A DNA stretch of 64,000 bases from Bradyrhizobium sp. LMTR 3 (lineage in GTDB: Bacteria; Pseudomonadota; Alphaproteobacteria; Rhizobiales; Xanthobacteraceae), in NCBI RefSeq assembly GCF_001693485.1, contig NZ_MAXC01000023.1, positions 186,001-250,000 of the forward strand, read 5' to 3'. The notes beneath the pieces were generated by a model that saw only the letters and a list, made by a program, of their open reading frames with translations, did not search any database and had not been told where the DNA came from. Shown here in pieces: positions 61,909 to 64,000 of the stretch (its first letter is position 1; every line of letters starts with the position of its first letter). Position numbers and translations under genes: made by a program.

Positions 61909-62867
61909 TGAAAGACTTTGATCTCCGCGATCTCGACGCCTTCGTTGCCGTAGCGCGCACGCGGAATTTCCGCCGTGCCGCGATCGAGCAGGGCGTCTCC
62001 GTCTCAAGCCTCAGCCAGCGGCTGCGCGACATGGAAGAGCGGCTCGGCGTGCGCCTGATGAATCGCACCACACGCAGCGTAGCCCTCACCGAAGCCGGCG
62101 AGTTGTTGTTGGGGCGCGTCGGCCCGGCGCTGTCGGATGTCGGCGTGGCGCTCGATCAGGTGCGCGGCCTGCGGGCCGTGCCGTCGGGGCGTCTGCGCAT
62201 CAATGCGCCGCCGCCGGCAATCGACCTGGTGCTGGCGCCGATGGTCGCGCCATTTCTCGAGAAGCATCCCAAGATCGAGTTGGAGATCGTCGGCGAGAGT
62301 TCGTTTGTCGATATCGTCGCCGGCGGGTTCGACGCCGGCGTGCGCTATGGCGAACATCTGGCGCAGGACATGATCGCGGTCTCGCTCGGGGCGCCGCAGC
62401 GTTACGCAGTGGTGGCGTCGAAGGAATATGTTGCTGAGCATGGTCGACCGGAAGTGCCTAAGGATCTGCTCGACCATGCCTGTATCCGCACCCGCTTCAG
62501 CAGCGGCGCGATGCTGGATTGGGAGTTTGAGAAAGCGGGCCGTGTCGTAAAGGTTTCACCGCCGGCCAAGCTGGTCGCGGCCTATCTTGGGCTGGCGTTG
62601 CGCGCCGTCCATGACGGGGTGGGCTTCTGGCTGACGTTCGAAGGTTATGTACGCTATGGCATCAAGTCGGGCGCGCTGGTCAGCGTGCTCGACGACTGGT
62701 GCCCGCCGTTTCCAGGACCGTTTCTGTATTATCCGAGCCGTCGCCAGCCGCCGCCGGCGCTTGCCGCGTTCGTGACTTTCGTCGCGGACTGGCGGAAGCG
62801 AGAGAGGCGGAAGAACGAAAAGCCTGTCGTCGTCCCGGCCAAGCGAAGCGCGAGCCGAGACCCATAA
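61908..62867 (+). CDS. LysR-family transcriptional regulator
   Basis: A 319-residue regulator. The N-terminal winged helix-turn-helix is FDLRDLDAFVAVARTRNFRRAAIEQGVSVSSLSQRLRDMEERLGVRLMNRTTRSV, and a LysR substrate-binding domain follows from about residue 90 (GRLRINAPPPAIDLVL). Very likely controls the divergent aldo/keto reductase. The last residues (VVVPAKRSASRDP) and the stop codon are encoded by a palindromic repeat, so the native C-terminus was probably extended or replaced. Confidence 0.92.
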   Translation: MKDFDLRDLDAFVAVARTRNFRRAAIEQGVSVSSLSQRLRDMEERLGVRLMNRTTRSVALTEAGELLLGRVGPALSDVGVALDQVRGLRAVPSGRLRINAPPPAIDLVLAPMVAPFLEKHPKIELEIVGESSFVDIVAGGFDAGVRYGEHLAQDMIAVSLGAPQRYAVVASKEYVAEHGRPEVPKDLLDHACIRTRFSSGAMLDWEFEKAGRVVKVSPPAKLVAAYLGLALRAVHDGVGFWLTFEGYVRYGIKSGALVSVLDDWCPPFPGPFLYYPSRRQPPPALAAFVTFVADWRKRERRKNEKPVVVPAKRSASRDP

Positions 62868-62978
62868 CCACCGATGCGTGGATTTTTAAAAGCTGGGGCC
62901 GCAGCTTATCTAACAACGTGAATCGGTGGTTATGGGTCCCCGCGCCCCGTGCGCAATTGCGCACTAGGCGGGGACGAC
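62832..62978. repeat. palindromic repeat overlapping the lysR 3' end
   Basis: The inner arms GACCCATAACCACCGAT (62859-62875) and the exact complement (62922-62938) form a 17-bp perfect stem. The outer blocks GTCGTCCCGGCC and GGGGACGACGCC extend it. It is related to the repeat at 20649 by the CCCATAACCAC block. Confidence 0.85.
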
Positions 62979-62996
62979 GCCGTTGATATATCCGCC

Positions 62997-63998
62997 TCAC
63001 AGCATGCTGGGCAGCACGCGATCCGGCGGCTTGTGGTTGTCGAGGAAGGTCCGGATGTTGATGATCACCTTCTCGCCCATCTCGACACGGCCTTCGATGG
63101 TGGCCGAGCCCATATGCGGCAACAGCGTCACCTTGCCGGCTTTCGCCAGCCGCACCAGCTTCGGATTGACCGCAGGCTCGTGTTCGTAGACGTCGAGCCC
63201 GGCGCCGCCGACGTCACCCGCTTCGAGCAGCTTGATCAGCGTGTCCTCGTCGATCACGCCGCCGCGCGCGGTGTTGACGATGTAGGCGTCCTTGCGGATC
63301 AGCTTCAGTCGCCGCGCCGACAAGAGGTGATAGGTCGCCGGCGTATGCGGACAGTTCACCGAGATAATGTCCATCCGCGCCAGCATCTGGTCGAGGCTTT
63401 CCCAGTAGGTCGCACCGAGTTCCTCGGCGATGACAGGCGCCACCGGGCGGCGGTTATGATAGTGGATCTGCAGGCCGAAGGCGCGCGCGCGGCGAGCCAC
63501 CGCCTGGCCGATCCGGCCCATGCCGATGATGCCGAGGCGCTTGCCCCCGATGCGATGACCGAGCATCCAGGTCGGCGACCAGCCGGGCCAGTTCTTGCCG
63601 TCGGGGAGGATCGTTGCGCCTTCGATCAGTCGCCGCGGCACTGCGAGAATCAGCGCCATGGTCATGTCGGCGGTGTCTTCGGTCAGGACTTTCGGCGTGT
63701 TGGTCACCGTGATGCCGCGCGCATGCGCCGCCGCGACGTCGATATTGTCGACGCCGTTGCCGAAATTGGCGATCATGCGCAGCTTGCAGTCAGGGTGCTT
63801 GAGCATCTCCTCGCTGATCATGTCGGTGACGGTCGGCACCAGCACGTCGGCCGAGCGGCTGGCTTCGGCAATCTGCTGCGGCGTCATCGGCGTGTCGTCG
63901 AGATTCAACGTCGCGTCGAACAGCTCGCGCATCCGGGTCTCGATCGAGTCCGGCAGTTTACGAGTGACGACGACGAGAGGTTTTTTCTTGATCGACAT
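62997..63998 (-). CDS. D-2-hydroxyacid dehydrogenase (glycerate dehydrogenase-like)
   Basis: A 333-residue NAD(P)-dependent D-isomer dehydrogenase. The substrate domain contains IANFGNGVDNIDVAAAHARGITVTNTPKVLTEDTADMTMALIL. The Rossmann motif is LGIIGMGRIGQAVARRARAFG, and NTARGGVIDEDTLIKLLEAGDVGGAGLDVYEHEP carries the catalytic Arg and Glu signatures. The catalytic His is in LLPHMGSATIEG. It most resembles glyoxylate/hydroxypyruvate reductases; the exact substrate needs an assay. Two bases remain after its start before the window ends. Confidence 0.92.
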   Translation of the reverse strand: MSIKKKPLVVVTRKLPDSIETRMRELFDATLNLDDTPMTPQQIAEASRSADVLVPTVTDMISEEMLKHPDCKLRMIANFGNGVDNIDVAAAHARGITVTNTPKVLTEDTADMTMALILAVPRRLIEGATILPDGKNWPGWSPTWMLGHRIGGKRLGIIGMGRIGQAVARRARAFGLQIHYHNRRPVAPVIAEELGATYWESLDQMLARMDIISVNCPHTPATYHLLSARRLKLIRKDAYIVNTARGGVIDEDTLIKLLEAGDVGGAGLDVYEHEPAVNPKLVRLAKAGKVTLLPHMGSATIEGRVEMGEKVIINIRTFLDNHKPPDRVLPSML

Positions 63999-64000
63999 GT

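Overview
The window is chromosomal DNA from an alphaproteobacterium of the Bradyrhizobium/Rhodopseudomonas/Afipia group (Nitrobacteraceae). The evidence is high GC, codon use dominated by G/C third positions, TTG/GTG starts, GTGA/ATGA gene overlaps, and gene orders typical of the Hyphomicrobiales: lptC-lptA-lptB-rpoN-hpf-ptsN, aroA-cmk-rpsA-sppA-ihfB-lapA-trpF-trpB-trpA-accD-folC, addA-addB-murU-pilZ-tsaE/amgK-divL, and dut-coaBC-ubiB-ubiE with divergent mutM. Genus assignment is inference from these features, not from a database search.

Layout. 0.2-6 kb: an alpha/beta hydrolase, a SnoaL-like protein, queG with an overlapping GST gene, uppP and an NDUFA9-like NAD(P)-binding protein, then tRNA-Leu(CAG). 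6.3-13.1 kb: RNase D, the LPS-transport genes lptC/lptA/lptB, sigma-54, hibernation factor and EIIA-Ntr. 13.2-16 kb: a chemoreceptor and a small heat-shock operon with a sigma-32-type promoter. 16-20.5 kb: the ugpBAEC glycerol-3-phosphate importer. 20.8-24.6 kb: a CoA transferase, the ohr/ohrR peroxide pair, an IS5-family relic in a GIY-YIG pseudogene, tRNA-Ala(GGC) and a TIGR02300 protein. 24.7-36.7 kb: a long plus-strand run from aroA to folC, interrupted by one unrecognised gene between aroA and cmk. 36.9-38.8 kb: phosphoesterase, methyltransferase and thioredoxin. 38.9-51.1 kb: AddAB recombination, peptidoglycan recycling (MurU, TsaE-AmgK) and the cell-cycle pseudokinase DivL. 51.4-57.2 kb: dut, coaBC, ubiB, ubiE, and divergent mutM with a GNAT gene. 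57.3-64 kb: an orphan ParA-like ATPase, a degenerate trypsin-like protein, a MoeB/ThiF-like E1 enzyme, an aldo/keto reductase with divergent LysR regulator, and a 2-hydroxyacid dehydrogenase.

Most of the window is housekeeping DNA. The strongest candidate for something undescribed is coaBC. Its product carries an N-terminal FitA/VapB-like ribbon-helix-helix segment, and the 58-bp gap before the gene holds two copies of the self-palindromic octamer TGCTAGCA placed over the likely core promoter. This looks like a CoA-biosynthesis enzyme that has captured an antitoxin DNA-binding domain together with its operator and may repress its own gene. Other points of note are the hsp20 leader (RpoH-type promoter plus a hairpin around the Shine-Dalgarno), a DivL with Tyr in place of the phospho-acceptor His, an AccD that has lost its zinc-ribbon cysteines, and about a dozen palindromic intergenic repeats of several families, two of which supply the C-termini and stop codons of neighbouring genes.
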